Position numbers and translations under genes: made by a program
The notes under the pieces: generated by a model
Database searches by the model: none
Seen by the model: only the letters and a program-made list of their open reading frames with translations
Told to the model about the DNA's origin: nothing
Shown here: positions 17,875-25,590 of the stretch, piece after piece
How the letters are laid out: each line of letters opens with the position of its first letter
Position numbering within the stretch: position 1 is the stretch's first letter
DNA from: Chloroflexota bacterium
GTDB taxonomy: Bacteria > Chloroflexota > Dehalococcoidia > UBA2247 > RBG-13-53-26
Length of the DNA: 46,613 bases
Direction of reading: 5' to 3'
Assembly: GCA_016876035.1 (NCBI GenBank)
Contig: VGOE01000010.1
Span: 1 to 46,613 of the forward strand

Positions 17875-19491
17875 CTACTGGCCCTTTCTTCCGTGCCGGG
17901 CCATGTGCCGGGCGGCAATGTAGCCGAAGACCATGCTCTTGCCCTGTGCTGCGCCGCTATCATAGTGATGGCCGAGCAGCAACATGGCCTGCGTGTTGCT
18001 GGTGCAATATAGCCCTGGAATAACCTCTCCGCGGACATCTATGACCTGGGCGTTGGCGTTGGTCACCAGTCCTCCCAGGTTACCAGCCGTGGTTAAGCCG
18101 AGCTTCACACCGTAGAACGGGGGCTTCTCCAGGGGACCCAGCACCGGGCTTGGCTTTCGCCCAGGAAATACCATTTCGCCCCATTGGCGGTCATACGTGC
18201 TCTCGCCACGATGGAAGTCGGGATCACGTCCCTCGCGGGCGAACCTGTTAAAGCGCTCCACCGTTTCCACAAGGTTGTTTCCTGGCATGCCCAATGTCTC
18301 GGCTAGGGCTAACAGCGTATCGCCCCTCTTGATCCAGTCAACCAATTCTGTGCCTCGGCGGAGGGTCATTATGGGAAAGATGTCCCTGAACGACTGGTCA
18401 CAAATGAAGAATACTGGCCAATTGGCATATTCACCGTTAATACGATCGTAGGCTGTGAACGCTCTCCCCTGATCTGGGTAGAAACACTCGTCGCAGCAAC
18501 GCTTGCCGTGGCGGTTAACGAGAATCATGGCGGGATAGCCATAGATAAAGGGGCGAGCGAACGGCAAGCCGTTCTCCATGATCTCGCCGGGAAGATGGAG
18601 GCCAGGCTGGAATATGCTGTGATCCATGAGCGCCAGGGCAGCTCCAACCTCCATACCCATGATGTGACCGTCTCCCTCGTTAGAGGGCGCGGTGTAAGCG
18701 TGCAAGTATGGTGCGTAGATGAACCGCTTATTCATCTCAGGGTTCCACTCGAAACCTCCTGTTGCCAGCAGGACGCCCTTGCTGGCTCTGACGAAGAAGT
18801 CCCGCCCATCGCGCTGCGCCCGCACTCCGATGACCCTGCCATTTCGCACCAGAAGCTCCAGGCCGCGGGTGTTGGTCAGTATGTTGATGCCCCGGCTAAC
18901 ACAGGCCAGAACCAGCGGGCCGATGAGGCCTCTTCCTTGAATCCAGGGGGGACGGGGCCCGAGGAGATACCTCACGGGATCCTTGCGCACTTTGGCCAGC
19001 ATGGGCTGAGTCTTTTCCGCTTCAGCCAGTATCTGTGGCATGACGTCGGGGTTAGGCCAGAGCTTGCGGCCCATTGGTTTTCCGCCAGGCACGTCTGGGC
19101 AGTACTCGGTGCGGCTGGCATCACTTTGGCATGACGTCTTCAGAGGAGTGTTCTGCTCTACCCATTCTAGCATCGGGTTGCAATTGTCTAGGTAGGCGGC
19201 CAATATCGCCTCATCGTGATGGCCCATACTCACGCGGCGCACGTAACCCAGTGTCTCCTCATGGGAATCGCTGATGCCCAGTCTGTGCATATGTTTGTTG
19301 AAGGGTATCCAGATGGCACCGCCAGAAAGGGCAGTACCACCGCCCAGACTGTCTGCCTTCTCCAGTACCACGGTGCTCATGCCTAGATCGTGGCCCAGCA
19401 TGGCAGCCACCAGCCCACCGCTGCTTGAGCCAACGGACACTAGATCAACCTCCATATCCCACCTGTCAGGAATCCTGGGATGTTTAATCAT
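17875..19491 (-). CDS. FAD-dependent dehydrogenase (fumarate reductase / 3-ketosteroid dehydrogenase family)
   Basis: A 538-residue flavoprotein of the FAD_binding_2 type. The N-terminal Rossmann motif is VGSSSGGLVAAMLG followed by the acidic end of the second strand in VVLEKADSLGGGTALSGGAI. A middle capping region follows, then the second FAD segment GVLLATGGFEWN and the C-terminal LGGLVTNANAQVIDVRGEVI with GLYCTSNTQ. This layout matches 3-ketosteroid delta-1-dehydrogenases and related ene-reductases, including the motif around TAGNLGG where the canonical proteins have a glycine-rich FAD contact. Substrate cannot be assigned. It heads a minus-strand group with an NTF2-like protein and a ferredoxin protein, so it may donate electrons to or accept them from the latter. 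Confidence 0.88.
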   Translation of the reverse strand: MIKHPRIPDRWDMEVDLVSVGSSSGGLVAAMLGHDLGMSTVVLEKADSLGGGTALSGGAIWIPFNKHMHRLGISDSHEETLGYVRRVSMGHHDEAILAAYLDNCNPMLEWVEQNTPLKTSCQSDASRTEYCPDVPGGKPMGRKLWPNPDVMPQILAEAEKTQPMLAKVRKDPVRYLLGPRPPWIQGRGLIGPLVLACVSRGINILTNTRGLELLVRNGRVIGVRAQRDGRDFFVRASKGVLLATGGFEWNPEMNKRFIYAPYLHAYTAPSNEGDGHIMGMEVGAALALMDHSIFQPGLHLPGEIMENGLPFARPFIYGYPAMILVNRHGKRCCDECFYPDQGRAFTAYDRINGEYANWPVFFICDQSFRDIFPIMTLRRGTELVDWIKRGDTLLALAETLGMPGNNLVETVERFNRFAREGRDPDFHRGESTYDRQWGEMVFPGRKPSPVLGPLEKPPFYGVKLGLTTAGNLGGLVTNANAQVIDVRGEVIPGLYCTSNTQAMLLLGHHYDSGAAQGKSMVFGYIAARHMARHGRKGQ

Positions 19492-19981
19492 TGGTCACGC
19501 CTCCGTCAATTAGCACTAGAAGATGTTTCACTGGTCGCGCTTCTGGATCATCCTACTATCGGGCAAGCCTAACCGCATCCTACAATCATATCCAGTTTGG
19601 CTCGTGGCAACTCGTCTGCCAGTATAGTAGCATCATTGGCCTTTTTAATCAAAGTCATAGCTAAATCAGGTGACTATCTACTTCTGGGCGGGCGCAATCC
19701 CGGGTAGCGATCTATTTTGGTGCTCGGATAGCATAAGCCGAGAGTCGGTTGCTGCCTGGTCTCTGGAGTGCCAGTAGGCTTGCCCCAAGCCTCAGTCTGC
19801 ACTTGTTATCGCTGGGCCCGTCATTCTGTGGCCGCAGCTTGAACATGGAGCCGGTGTTTCATCACGCCTGCTCACTTGTGCCTGTAAATGCTCGAAAGCG
19901 GCTTTGCCAGCGAGAACCAGAATATGCCATACTGTAATTCCTCACCTCCAAAGCCATCCCGCAACTCGACAAAGATAAACC
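19492..19981. other. 490-base gap between divergent genes, no supported gene
   Basis: This stretch separates the FAD dehydrogenase (minus) and the P-type ATPase (plus) and should contain promoters for both, though no clear -35/-10 pair stands out. On the minus strand, 19795-19941 is open for 49 codons and contains a zinc-ribbon-like PAPCSSCGHRM. It lacks a good start, and a Shine-Dalgarno/ATG at 19920-19940 points into a different frame that stops after 22 codons, so it may be the remains of a small gene. Confidence 0.5.
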
Positions 19982-22555
19982 ATGGCCAGCGATTCAGATA
20001 TCAAGAGTATCACCGGCCTCTCTGAAGCAGAGGCAGCTAGAAGACTGGAGAAGGAAGGATACAATGAGCTGCCCTCTGCGAGGAGGCGGCGCAGCATTTT
20101 GGCAATTGCCCTTGGCGTTGCGCGCGAGCCGATGTTCCTCCTTCTGATTGCCGGTGGAGCCATTTATCTCATTTTGGGCGATCTCCAAGAAGCGTTGTTT
20201 CTCTTGAGTTTCGTCCTGGTCATCATCGGCATCACTGCCTACCAGGAACGCAAGACAGAACGCACCCTTGAGGCACTACGTGACCTGTCCAGCCCTCGCG
20301 CGCTGGTCATCCGGGACGGTAAGCAGAAAAGAATTGTCGGCCGCGAGGTAGTTAGGGGCGACATCCTGGTTCTGGCCGAGGGCGACCGGGTGCCGGCCGA
20401 CGCACTGATCCTGGCCTGCAATAACCTGTCGGTTGATGAGTCATTGCTGACGGGTGAGTCGGTTCCGGTACGCAAAACGGTCTGCGAAGGTACCGTTCCT
20501 CTGCGTCGCGCTGGTGGTGACGAGTTGCCCTTCGTCTTCTCCGGCACCCTGGTGGCCAGCGGCCAGGGCATTGCTGAGGTTCAGGCCACGGGGGTTGACA
20601 CCGAGATCGGGAAGATCGGCAAGAGTCTGCAAACAGTCGAAGCTGAAGAGACGCTTCTTCAGAAGGAGACCAGACGGCTTGTTGTCAGCCTTGCCATCAT
20701 CGGCATAGCCATAAGCGCTATCGTCATCGTCGTCTACGGGTTGACCAGGGGTGGTTGGGAGCACGCCTTCCTGGCAGGGATCACGCTGGGCATGGCCGCG
20801 CTGCCGGAGGAGTTTCCGGTGGTACTCACCGTCTTCATCGCCCTGGGGGCGTGGCGTATTTCGAAGGCACGGGTACTCACGCGCCACGCACCGACCATCG
20901 AAACCATGGGCGCAACCACTGTGCTGTGTGTCGATAAGACAGGCACACTGACCCTTAACCGTATGTCGGTTGCCAGAATCTCTGCCAACGGACAGGTCTA
21001 CGATCTGAGAAAACAAGCACGTGCCCAGTTGCCGGAGGCCTTCCACGAAATCGTGGAGTTCAGCATATTGGCCAGTGAGAAGGACCCGGCCGACCCGATG
21101 GAGAAGGCCTTCAAAGAACTGGGGGAACAGCACCTGAACAATACGGAACACCTTCACCAAGACTGGACGCTGGTGGGTGAATACGAGCTATCGCGGAAAC
21201 TACTCGCATTGTCACATGTGTGGAAATCACCCCTTGGTGAGGACTACATCATTGCCGCAAAAGGAGCCCCGGAAGCCATCGCTGAGCTGTGCCATTTCAG
21301 CACGGAGCAGTGGCGCTTGCTGTCAGAGGATGTTTCTGCTATGGCCGGTGACGGGCTACGGGTGCTGGGCGTTGCCAAAGCTCATTCTAAGCAGGCTACT
21401 TTGCCCCAGGAGCAGCATGATTTCAAGTTCGAATTCGTAGGGCTTGTTGGCCTGTCCGATCCGGTGCGTCCGGACGTCCCTGATGCAGTAAAACAGTGCT
21501 ATGAGGCGGGGATACGAGTGGTGATGATTACCGGCGACTATCCGCAGACTGCCCAGTCGATCGCCCGGCAAATCGGTCTCACGCCAGTGGACCAGGTCAT
21601 CACCGGGGCCGATCTGGACAGGACGCATGATGCGGAGCTTGAAAAGAGCGTCGCCACAACGAATATCTTCGCCAGGGTCATGTCTGAACAAAAGCTGCGC
21701 CTGGTCAATGCCCTCAAGGCCGATGGTGAGATTGTGGCTATGACAGGTGATGGTGTCAATGATGCGCCGGCCTTGAAATCGGCGCACATCGGTGTTGCTA
21801 TGGGAGGAAGGGGGACAGACGTTGCTCGCGAGGCTTCGTCGCTGGTACTGCTTGACGATGATTTCTCGTCTATCGTACAGGCTGTCAAACTGGGGCGACG
21901 GATATTCGATAACCTCAGGAAAGCTATGTCCTATATCCTCGCCATCCATATGCCCATCATCGGAATGTCGCTAATCCCAGTGTTACTGAAGTGGCCGCTG
22001 GCTTTGCTGCCCGTTCACATCGTTTTTCTTGAACTTATCATCGACCCAGCGTGCTCACTGGTTTTTGAAGCCGAGACTGAGGAGGCTGGTATTATGAAGC
22101 GCCGGCCCCGCGATCCGAGTGAGCCTCTGTTCAACAGGCGAACCCTGGTTATCAGCCTATTGCAGGGTGTCAGCGTATTGCTGATTGTCTTCGCCGTCTT
22201 TGCCATTGCCAGGTATCGTGGCCTTGACGAAGAGGCGATACGAGCATTGACCTTTACCACCCTCGTGGTTGCCAACCTGGGTCTGATAGTCTCAAATCGG
22301 TCATGGTCACGAACCCTCATAGCCAATTTGCGTTCGCCTAATGCCGCATTGCGGTGGGTCTTGGGGGGTGCCTTGTTCTTCCTGGCACTGGTACTTTATG
22401 TTCCCGCCCTGCGCGACCTGTTTGGCTTTGCCATGCTGCACTGGACCGACCTTCTGATTTGCCTGGCCGCAGGAACGATTAGCATCCTCTGGTTCGAGCT
22501 ATTCAAGGTCTTCAGCAGAGGTATTGACCGCACGATAGTCCCGTCCAGGTTATAG
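19982..22555 (+). CDS. Type II cation-transporting P-type ATPase
   Basis: An 857-residue membrane pump of the P2 (Ca2+/H+/Na+-ATPase) type. Visible in order: cation-ATPase N-terminus (TGLSEAEAARRLEKEGYNEL), two membrane spans, the actuator domain with LTGESVPVRK, and spans around AALPEEFPVVLTVFIALGAW. The phosphorylation loop CVDKTGTLTLNRM (Asp at about residue 318), the nucleotide-binding domain with KGAPEAI, hinge motifs MITGDYPQTA and MTGDGVNDAPALKSAHIGVAMG, and about six C-terminal spans complete it. The membrane-4 ion-site motif is PEEFP rather than the PEGLP of Ca2+ pumps, so ion specificity is open. No strong ribosome-binding site precedes the ATG. It appears to be a single-gene unit. 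Confidence 0.93.
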   Translation: MASDSDIKSITGLSEAEAARRLEKEGYNELPSARRRRSILAIALGVAREPMFLLLIAGGAIYLILGDLQEALFLLSFVLVIIGITAYQERKTERTLEALRDLSSPRALVIRDGKQKRIVGREVVRGDILVLAEGDRVPADALILACNNLSVDESLLTGESVPVRKTVCEGTVPLRRAGGDELPFVFSGTLVASGQGIAEVQATGVDTEIGKIGKSLQTVEAEETLLQKETRRLVVSLAIIGIAISAIVIVVYGLTRGGWEHAFLAGITLGMAALPEEFPVVLTVFIALGAWRISKARVLTRHAPTIETMGATTVLCVDKTGTLTLNRMSVARISANGQVYDLRKQARAQLPEAFHEIVEFSILASEKDPADPMEKAFKELGEQHLNNTEHLHQDWTLVGEYELSRKLLALSHVWKSPLGEDYIIAAKGAPEAIAELCHFSTEQWRLLSEDVSAMAGDGLRVLGVAKAHSKQATLPQEQHDFKFEFVGLVGLSDPVRPDVPDAVKQCYEAGIRVVMITGDYPQTAQSIARQIGLTPVDQVITGADLDRTHDAELEKSVATTNIFARVMSEQKLRLVNALKADGEIVAMTGDGVNDAPALKSAHIGVAMGGRGTDVAREASSLVLLDDDFSSIVQAVKLGRRIFDNLRKAMSYILAIHMPIIGMSLIPVLLKWPLALLPVHIVFLELIIDPACSLVFEAETEEAGIMKRRPRDPSEPLFNRRTLVISLLQGVSVLLIVFAVFAIARYRGLDEEAIRALTFTTLVVANLGLIVSNRSWSRTLIANLRSPNAALRWVLGGALFFLALVLYVPALRDLFGFAMLHWTDLLICLAAGTISILWFELFKVFSRGIDRTIVPSRL

Positions 22556-22648
22556 TAGCCTTGTCACGTGTTCACGACGCAGATCGAGTCTTCAGGGTCA
22601 ACCCGATTATCCTATTGAGCCGTGCTGAGCATAGGTGCACTGAGACGC

Positions 22649-22678
22649 TTGACAGCTAGCCAAGTGCGGCTTTAACAT
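22649..22678 (+). promoter_or_regulatory. Sigma-70 promoter for the AIR-synthase-like/ThiN operon
   Basis: A consensus -35 TTGACA at 22649-22654 is followed after 18 bases by TAACAT (22673-22678, 4 of 6 to TATAAT). It lies 68 bases before the start codon in the 190-base gap after the ATPase gene. Confidence 0.55.
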
Positions 22679-22745
22679 AACTTCACTGGCTAACTGCGGG
22701 AATCCGCGCACCGGAGTTCCAGGCTACTGTAATCAGGGAGGGATA

Positions 22746-23771
22746 ATGTTGCCACAAATAGGCAAGGTAGACAAAGCTACTTTCGACAGGATTATTTTCT
22801 CGCGGCTGGGCAAGCCAGACGACACCGTTCTGGTCGGGCCAAAGCATGGTGTTGACGCCGCGGTTATCGAATTACCGGATGGCGGGGTCATGGTCCTGGC
22901 TGAAGACCCCACCTTTGGCATGCCGGTACTGATGCCGCACTTCGGCTGGGCCATCGTGCATATCTGTGCCAGCGACGTAGCTGTCCTTGGCGTCAAGCCA
23001 AGATACCTGACCATCTGTTTGATGCTGCCACCTGGGACAGAGGAAGCTGTGCTGGATCACATCTGGAAGGAAATACATGAAGAATGCCAGAAGCTGGGTA
23101 TAGCCATCGTTGGCGGTCATACGGGCATCTACCCTGGCATAGCCTACCCCTTGAATGGTGGCTGCACAGTCATCGGCCTGGGTTCCAAAGACCAGCTTAC
23201 CCCGGCGTCTAACGCTCGCGTCGGCGATCGGGTGATCATCACCAAAGGCCCCGCTATTGAGGCTGCTGGCATCCTGGCATGGCAGGCAGAGAAGGCCCTG
23301 AAGACGAAATTCGAAAAAGGCATCGTGGAGGAGGCTAAGGGCTATTTCATGGAGATGACTGTAGTCAAGGAAGCTTTGCTGGCAGCGCCAAACGCCCATG
23401 CCATGCATGACGCTACCGAGGGCGGCCTGCTTAACGGCGTCTATGAGATAGCGGCTGCTTCAGATACTGGAGTGACCCTGTGGGAAGAAAAGATAACCAT
23501 CCCGCAGGCCATCGGGTCTGTTTGTCAACACTTTGGTATAGACCCGCTCACCTCGATAAGTGAAGGGACGCTGGTAATAACGGCTGCCCCGGAAAGAACC
23601 CCTCGCATCTTGAGCGACTTGAAACGAAACGGTATCCCTGCCTGGGAGGTGGGCGAGATAACGCCGCGGGATAGAGTCTTCGTGCGCAAGAATGGCCAGC
23701 GGGAGGAGTTGAGGCCGGTGACTGTGGACCCGTTCTGGGCAGCCTACTTCAGCACTCTGGAGGGGCAATGA
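22746..23771 (+). CDS. AIR-synthase-superfamily protein (HypE/ThiL-like)
   Basis: A 341-residue protein of the PurM-like superfamily, whose members bind ATP and phosphorylate or dehydrate small substrates (PurM, HypE, ThiL, SelD). Characteristic points: KHGVDAAVIELPDGGVMVLAEDPTF near residue 36 with the metal-binding Asp, HFGWAIVHICASDVAVLGVK, IVGGHTGIYPG, and the second domain with HDATEGGLLNGVYEIAAAS and PLTSISEGTLVITA. The last block is close to HypE, but no other hyp genes are here and the HypE C-terminal PRIC-type cysteine is absent. The gene overlaps the ThiN gene by four bases (ATGA), so a ThiL-like or other role in thiamine phosphate metabolism is the contextual guess. GGGAGGG precedes the ATG. 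Confidence 0.8.
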   Translation: MLPQIGKVDKATFDRIIFSRLGKPDDTVLVGPKHGVDAAVIELPDGGVMVLAEDPTFGMPVLMPHFGWAIVHICASDVAVLGVKPRYLTICLMLPPGTEEAVLDHIWKEIHEECQKLGIAIVGGHTGIYPGIAYPLNGGCTVIGLGSKDQLTPASNARVGDRVIITKGPAIEAAGILAWQAEKALKTKFEKGIVEEAKGYFMEMTVVKEALLAAPNAHAMHDATEGGLLNGVYEIAAASDTGVTLWEEKITIPQAIGSVCQHFGIDPLTSISEGTLVITAAPERTPRILSDLKRNGIPAWEVGEITPRDRVFVRKNGQREELRPVTVDPFWAAYFSTLEGQ

Positions 23772-24412
23772 GGAGAGGGACGAAACAGGCAGAGAGGGTT
23801 CTGGGTAACCTGGTATCGGCCGTTGAAATGTTGCAGGGTTGCCCGGAGTTCTCCTACCTTGTGCCTGAGGTGAGGGTCAACCTGGTCTATGCCCTGCCGG
23901 GGGCAAAGACACCTGAGGAGGTGGCTGCTATCGAGGGCAGAATAACCGTGGTGCGGGGTCTGCCACATGCCGCTGGCCTGCCGAGGTGGGGAGCATCAGA
24001 CCACATGGCGAGACTCCTTATCGAAGTGCGGAAGTACGATCCCACCGTCAACGCTGGCATAAACTTCAAATGCGATGCGGCGGTGATGAAAGTGGTGCAG
24101 AAGTACTGTTCCGAACGGGGGATACTCTTTGGCGGCATTGACCGGAGCCAGGAACCGGCCGCTGTAGCAAAGCGAGACGGGGCTTCAATGTCCTGGAAGG
24201 TGGAACAGCTCTTTACCCGCTACGGCAGCATCCCCAGGCTATTCTACGAGGGGGAGGGCTGGGGGAAAGAGCCGCTTTTCGTAGCTCTAGGCAAGGATGC
24301 CGTCGAAGTCGCCAGGATAGCGATAGAATTAGCCCGGCGATGCCCGGACGCCCGCACAGCGGGCCGGGAATTAGAAGCACACACTTCCCCGACAAGAGGC
24401 AATGAGAACTAA
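23768..24412 (+). CDS. Stand-alone ThiN-domain protein (thiamine-phosphate synthase family)
   Basis: A 214-residue protein matching the ThiN domain, which in archaea and some bacteria makes thiamine phosphate from the pyrimidine and thiazole phosphates in place of ThiE and usually occurs fused to ThiD or to a regulator. Supporting motifs: LVPEVRVNLVYALPGAKTP, IEGRITVV, WGASDHMARLLIEVRKYDP, NAGINFKCDAAVM, and the signature FYEGEGWGKEPLFVALGKDA. Here it is separate and translationally coupled to the AIR-synthase-like gene. Its 3' end overlaps the convergent thiolase gene by four bases. Whether it is catalytic or a ligand-sensing subunit cannot be decided without the key Arg/His alignment. Confidence 0.82.
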   Translation: MRRGTKQAERVLGNLVSAVEMLQGCPEFSYLVPEVRVNLVYALPGAKTPEEVAAIEGRITVVRGLPHAAGLPRWGASDHMARLLIEVRKYDPTVNAGINFKCDAAVMKVVQKYCSERGILFGGIDRSQEPAAVAKRDGASMSWKVEQLFTRYGSIPRLFYEGEGWGKEPLFVALGKDAVEVARIAIELARRCPDARTAGRELEAHTSPTRGNEN

Positions 24413-25578
24413 AGCCCGACAATGCAGACGCTGACTACCGGGGCGTAAGGCTCATTGCCCATGTTATGAGCCAGCGCTAGCTTCGGGTTCTTCATCTGGC
24501 GCTTCCCAGCCTTGCCCCGGAACTGGAGATAAGGCTCATAAAGCATTCTTATTCCCGAGGCGCCAATGGGGTGCCCGAAGCACTTAAGACCACCGTCGGG
24601 CTGAACTGGTAGCGGCCCAGTTAGTTCAAAGGTGCCAGCATTCACGTCCTCCTTCACCCCGCCTCTGGGACTGAACTGGAGATCCTCCATGGTGACAGCC
24701 TCAGTGATGGAGAAGCAGTCATGAACCTCTGCCATGCTTATTTCTTTCCTAGGATTGGTGATGCTGGCCTCTTTGTAGGCGGCTATTCCAGCACGATAGG
24801 CTTCTTCAACATGGGTGTAGTCATAGGTAGTAACCAACCGACCTGTGGTCGGGCTGGCGCATATCTGGAGGGCCTTGATGTACATAGGGGTGTTAGGAAA
24901 ACTCTTGACCATATCAGCGCGAACCAGGATAGCAGCAGCGCCGCCATCGGATACGCCACAGCAATCAAATAGCCCCAGGGGCCAGGCGATGATAGGAGCA
25001 TTCAATACCTGCTCCAGCGTTATCTCTCTCCTGAGATGGGCCTTAGGATTCATAGCGCCGTTATGGTGACTCTTCACCGAGATCTTAGCCAGCATGGCCT
25101 TGCCCTCCTCAGGGCTGAGCCCATAACGGTTAAAGTACCTGGTGGCCATCATAGCGAATACGCCCGGCATGCTGGACTGGTAATGGGTATTGGTGCGGTT
25201 CTCCATGCCAGGTAATCCACTTGCCCCCTCATCTTTCAGCTTCTCATAGCCCACAGCCAAGCAAATATCGTAGATGCCAGCGGCTATGGCATAGGCAGCG
25301 CCTCTAACTGCCTCATGACCAGAGGCGCAAGCATTCTCCAGCCTCGAAACTGGTACGTACTGGAGCCTCAAGGCCTCGCTGACCGTACGGCCACCGGAGC
25401 CGCTGAAGAGGGTGCCTGACCAAACCGCTTGAACGTCTTTTATCTCAATGCCGGCATCAGCCAAGGCTTCGTTCACAGCATCCAGAATGAGGTCGTTGGG
25501 ACCCTTTCCCCAAAGCTCTCCGAACTGGGTGCAACCCATACCTACAATGGCAACTCTATCCTTAATGCTCCCTGGCAT
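24409..25578 (-). CDS. Thiolase of the SCP-x / non-decarboxylating condensing family
   Basis: A 389-residue thiolase-fold enzyme that would cleave 3-ketoacyl-CoA or condense acyl-CoAs. The nucleophile Cys is at residue 84 in LENACASGHEAVRGAAYAI. The second-half motifs are AEVHDCFSITEAVTMEDL (replacing the classical NEAFA block), GGLKCFGHPIGASGIRMLYE with the catalytic His, and a C-terminal VSVCIVGL carrying a Cys. This is the SCP-x/archaeal type that commonly works with a DUF35 partner. It lies 12 bases after the HMG-CoA-synthase-like/DUF35 gene on the same strand, so the two proteins probably form a complex, as described for archaeal thiolase/HMG-CoA synthase/DUF35 assemblies and for the benzoylsuccinyl-CoA thiolase BbsAB. 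Confidence 0.92.
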   Translation of the reverse strand: MPGSIKDRVAIVGMGCTQFGELWGKGPNDLILDAVNEALADAGIEIKDVQAVWSGTLFSGSGGRTVSEALRLQYVPVSRLENACASGHEAVRGAAYAIAAGIYDICLAVGYEKLKDEGASGLPGMENRTNTHYQSSMPGVFAMMATRYFNRYGLSPEEGKAMLAKISVKSHHNGAMNPKAHLRREITLEQVLNAPIIAWPLGLFDCCGVSDGGAAAILVRADMVKSFPNTPMYIKALQICASPTTGRLVTTYDYTHVEEAYRAGIAAYKEASITNPRKEISMAEVHDCFSITEAVTMEDLQFSPRGGVKEDVNAGTFELTGPLPVQPDGGLKCFGHPIGASGIRMLYEPYLQFRGKAGKRQMKNPKLALAHNMGNEPYAPVVSVCIVGL

Positions 25579-25590
25579 CTCTTGCCTCCT

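Noticed and set aside
17805-18038. N-terminal extension of the NTF2-like gene up to 18038
   Set aside because: This part is a shadow of the FAD dehydrogenase gene, and a near-perfect Shine-Dalgarno precedes the internal ATG at 17804.
19749-19937. 62-codon plus-strand frame before the P-type ATPase
   Set aside because: Composition is Ser/Leu/Pro-rich and unlike a protein, with no ribosome-binding site; the opposite strand has the more protein-like, though broken, frame.
22600-22745. TPP riboswitch ahead of the AIR-synthase-like/ThiN operon
   Set aside because: A CTGAGA does occur at about 22640, but the second conserved half with ACCTGATCTGGATAATGCCA-like sequence is absent, and the motif overlaps the predicted -35.
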